This document shows positions 62,225 through 64,000 of a stretch of 64,000 nucleotides of DNA, in pieces. The translations under genes were made by a program, and so were the position numbers. Under the pieces are notes generated by a model that did not search any database, was not told the origin of the DNA, and was given only the letters and a program-made list of their open reading frames with translations. This stretch comes from Saussurea involucrata (lineage: Eukaryota; Streptophyta; Magnoliopsida; Asterales; Asteraceae): NCBI GenBank assembly GCA_033807775.1, contig JAWVWS010001017.1:496001-560000 (forward strand), read 5' to 3'. Position 1 is the stretch's first letter. Each line of letters starts with the position of its first letter.

Positions 62225-64000
62225 ATGTCTTCTAAAGAATATCTAGCCATGGGATCTGAAACCAAACCGCCTGTTCTTATACCAGAAGAGTATCAGCAAT
62301 GGAAAATTCGTATGATCCAATTCCTAGACAATATTGATGAAAATCTTATGGTCTCTATTCGAGAAGGTCCAATTGAAGTGTACATCGATGTTGCTGCAAC
62401 CCCTGCTACAGAGACAACTCCAGAAATTCCAGCGACCAGGGTGAAAAAGAGTTATTCCCAATACACAGCTGAACAGAAGAATAGGCATGCTATTGACAAA
62501 AGAGCAATTACTTTGATGACTTTGGCTGTCCCAAATGAGGTTCTTAACATGATTGACAGTGGATCATCAGCTAAAGAAATGTGGGACGAATTGGAAAGGC
62601 AGATGTTAGGAACTGTGAGATCTATTCAGGCAAAGTTAAATCAAAGCATAAATGCTTATGAAAGGTTCAAAGCAAAAGAGTCAGAAAGTTTGACACAGAC
62701 ATACAGTAAATTTTGCACTATTCTAAATGACTTGAGAAGAAATGGACTGAAGAAAACAAAGTCAGAAATAAATTACAAATTTCTGAACAGTTTAAATTCA
62801 GAATGGTCATCATTTGCCATAAGTCTGCAAATGAACAAGGATATGTGTGAAGAAGACTTAAATGATCTGTTCTGTGTTCTTAATCAACATGAAGACTCTG
62901 TCAAGTTAGTTGTGGAAGAGAAGAAAAATGTTGTGGATCAGTTAGCATTCTTATCAAAGTCCAAAGCAATCAAAGCACCCAAAAAGACTGCATATCTATC
63001 AGAGATACCTAATCTGGAAGAATCTGACAAGGAAGAAGGATCAGAAGATGATGAAGATATCAAGATAATGGATGAGAAACTAGCTTTGTTGACAAATACT
63101 TTCAACAAAAGGTATGGGAAGGGTAGATTTCAAGGAAATTATAAGAGAGTTGGGAGTTCAGATTATAAGAAGAAAGAAGACAGAGAAGAAAATAAGTTTG
63201 AAAAGAGAGTAGAGAGGAGTGAAGAAAACAATGAAGAGAAGGATGAAAGAAAAGAAAAGAATATGTGTTTCAAGTGTGGAAAATCTGGCCACTATGCTAA
63301 GGATTGCAGAGTTAAAATTGTGAAAGACTATGAGTACTACACCAAGAAGGCTCAGCTTGCAAAGAAGAGAGATGATAAAATTGCTTTATTGGCTGAACAG
63401 GAGAATTGGTTGTACTACACTTCTGATGAAGATGATCACATCAACTTTCCACAGATGCAAAGCTATATGGCAAAAATGAGGAATGAGGATGATTCTGATT
63501 TTGAAGATGCTGATTCTGAGTCATCTGCTGAGGTACATTCTTCACTTGAAATAGAGTTAATGACACAGATTGGTGAAATGAAAACTGAATTTGCTAATCT
63601 AAGAAAACAGATAAAAGGAGAAAGAAATTTGGTTAACAAATTCAGAATTGAAAAAGAAGTAATAAAAGAACAATATGAAGAATCTCAGGCTGAGAAACAA
63701 AAAGTTAAAGATGAAAATTCTGAATTGTTGAAAAAGCTTTCTGAACTAAAAGTTGAGTTTTCAAAAATAAAGGATGAAAAAGGTGATTTACAAATAAAAT
63801 TTGATATGTTATTTGAAGAAAGAAAGAATTTATACACCAAAATCAAAGAATTGGAAGATTTGAATTTGAAAAGGGGTCAGACTCAGCAAACATTAAATCT
63901 TTTATTAAGCAATGTTAAAGATACAAGATTTTACAACCCAAAGAAGGGATTGGGATTGGGATTGGAAGAAAATGTCACTTTAAAAAGAGCTCCAATCAAC
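62225..64000 (+). CDS. gag: Gag of A2, open, 3' end outside window
   Basis: Reads open from the ATG at 62225 to the window end (592 codons). Very close to A1 gag: same capsid region, zinc knuckle C-F-K-C-G-K-S-G-H-Y-A-K-D-C, acidic patch, coiled coil and K-R-G-Q-T-Q-Q-T-L. Where A1 has its internal TAA, this copy has GAA, so the stop in A1 is a private mutation. A small in-frame expansion of a G-L repeat lies near 63950. This is the only gag in the window without a visible break, though its end and its pol are unseen. Confidence 0.88.
   Translation, partial: MSSKEYLAMGSETKPPVLIPEEYQQWKIRMIQFLDNIDENLMVSIREGPIEVYIDVAATPATETTPEIPATRVKKSYSQYTAEQKNRHAIDKRAITLMTLAVPNEVLNMIDSGSSAKEMWDELERQMLGTVRSIQAKLNQSINAYERFKAKESESLTQTYSKFCTILNDLRRNGLKKTKSEINYKFLNSLNSEWSSFAISLQMNKDMCEEDLNDLFCVLNQHEDSVKLVVEEKKNVVDQLAFLSKSKAIKAPKKTAYLSEIPNLEESDKEEGSEDDEDIKIMDEKLALLTNTFNKRYGKGRFQGNYKRVGSSDYKKKEDREENKFEKRVERSEENNEEKDERKEKNMCFKCGKSGHYAKDCRVKIVKDYEYYTKKAQLAKKRDDKIALLAEQENWLYYTSDEDDHINFPQMQSYMAKMRNEDDSDFEDADSESSAEVHSSLEIELMTQIGEMKTEFANLRKQIKGERNLVNKFRIEKEVIKEQYEESQAEKQKVKDENSELLKKLSELKVEFSKIKDEKGDLQIKFDMLFEERKNLYTKIKELEDLNLKRGQTQQTLNLLLSNVKDTRFYNPKKGLGLGLEENVTLKRAPIN

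Larger units (their letters stand above)
61567..64000 (+). mobile_element. Copia element A2, 5' part only
   Basis: Second member of family A, inserted in E and running off the right end of the window. LTR, primer site, leader and most of gag are seen. Confidence 0.92.

Overview
The window is plant nuclear DNA made entirely of LTR retrotransposons nested inside one another. I see no host gene, tRNA gene or rRNA gene. It suggests a eudicot with a repeat-rich genome. The Ty1/copia elements look like the Maximus/SIRE (Sirevirus) lineage: long coiled-coil Gag tails, a gag-pol frame change, and an extra ORF after pol in several. The Ty3/gypsy elements are Del/Tekay-type chromoviruses. I lean toward Asteraceae from the general look of the families, but that is recall, not proof.

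Layout, with names used here. D (1-3092, minus) is a copia element whose pol has been deleted; it sits in H1. H1 (3093-5693, plus) is a gypsy remnant with its 3' LTR and has inserted into H2. H2 (5694-7115, minus) is a partial LTR of a related gypsy that has broken the extra ORF of B. B (minus; 7116-15079 and 50609-50907) is a decayed copia element, and C sits inside its 5' LTR. C (15080-50603, minus; target duplication CTTGG) is a copia element whose gag is split by G. G (24814-46519, plus; duplication CCTTG) is a chromovirus whose pol is split by A1. A1 (29345-42564, plus; duplication GATGA) is a very young copia element with 488-bp LTRs that look identical. To the right lie an LTR-like relic (50908-51590), gypsy remnant I (51591-52298, plus), E' (52299-55124, minus), F (55125-57265, minus), E (57266-61566, plus) and A2 (61567 to the end, plus). 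Each of E', F, E and A2 has landed in the one before. LTR divergence agrees with the nesting order: C about 1.4%, G about 1.2%, A1 none.

How the parts work. Gag packages RNA. Pol (protease, integrase, reverse transcriptase, RNase H) copies and inserts it. Primer sites match the 3' end of initiator tRNA-Met, and polypurine tracts prime plus-strand synthesis. Nearly every gag and pol here is broken. The exception is a 1558-residue ORF in A1, between pol and the 3' LTR, which is fully open. I call this gene ORFx. Recognisable parts of it occur in A1, B, C, F, E and E'. It has an N-terminal globular domain, a coiled coil, a basic block like a nuclear localisation signal, and a C-terminal domain that is duplicated in A1.

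The main unexplained structure is that each family is filled, mostly in non-coding DNA, with its own short palindrome: TCAGAAnTTCTGA in A, ATCA(C/G)TGAT-like in B and F, TCCGGA in C, E and the gypsy H LTRs, and CAGAGCTCTG in D. Together with a probably nuclear ORFx protein, this suggests a family-specific DNA-binding system, possibly against silencing. That link is my inference.
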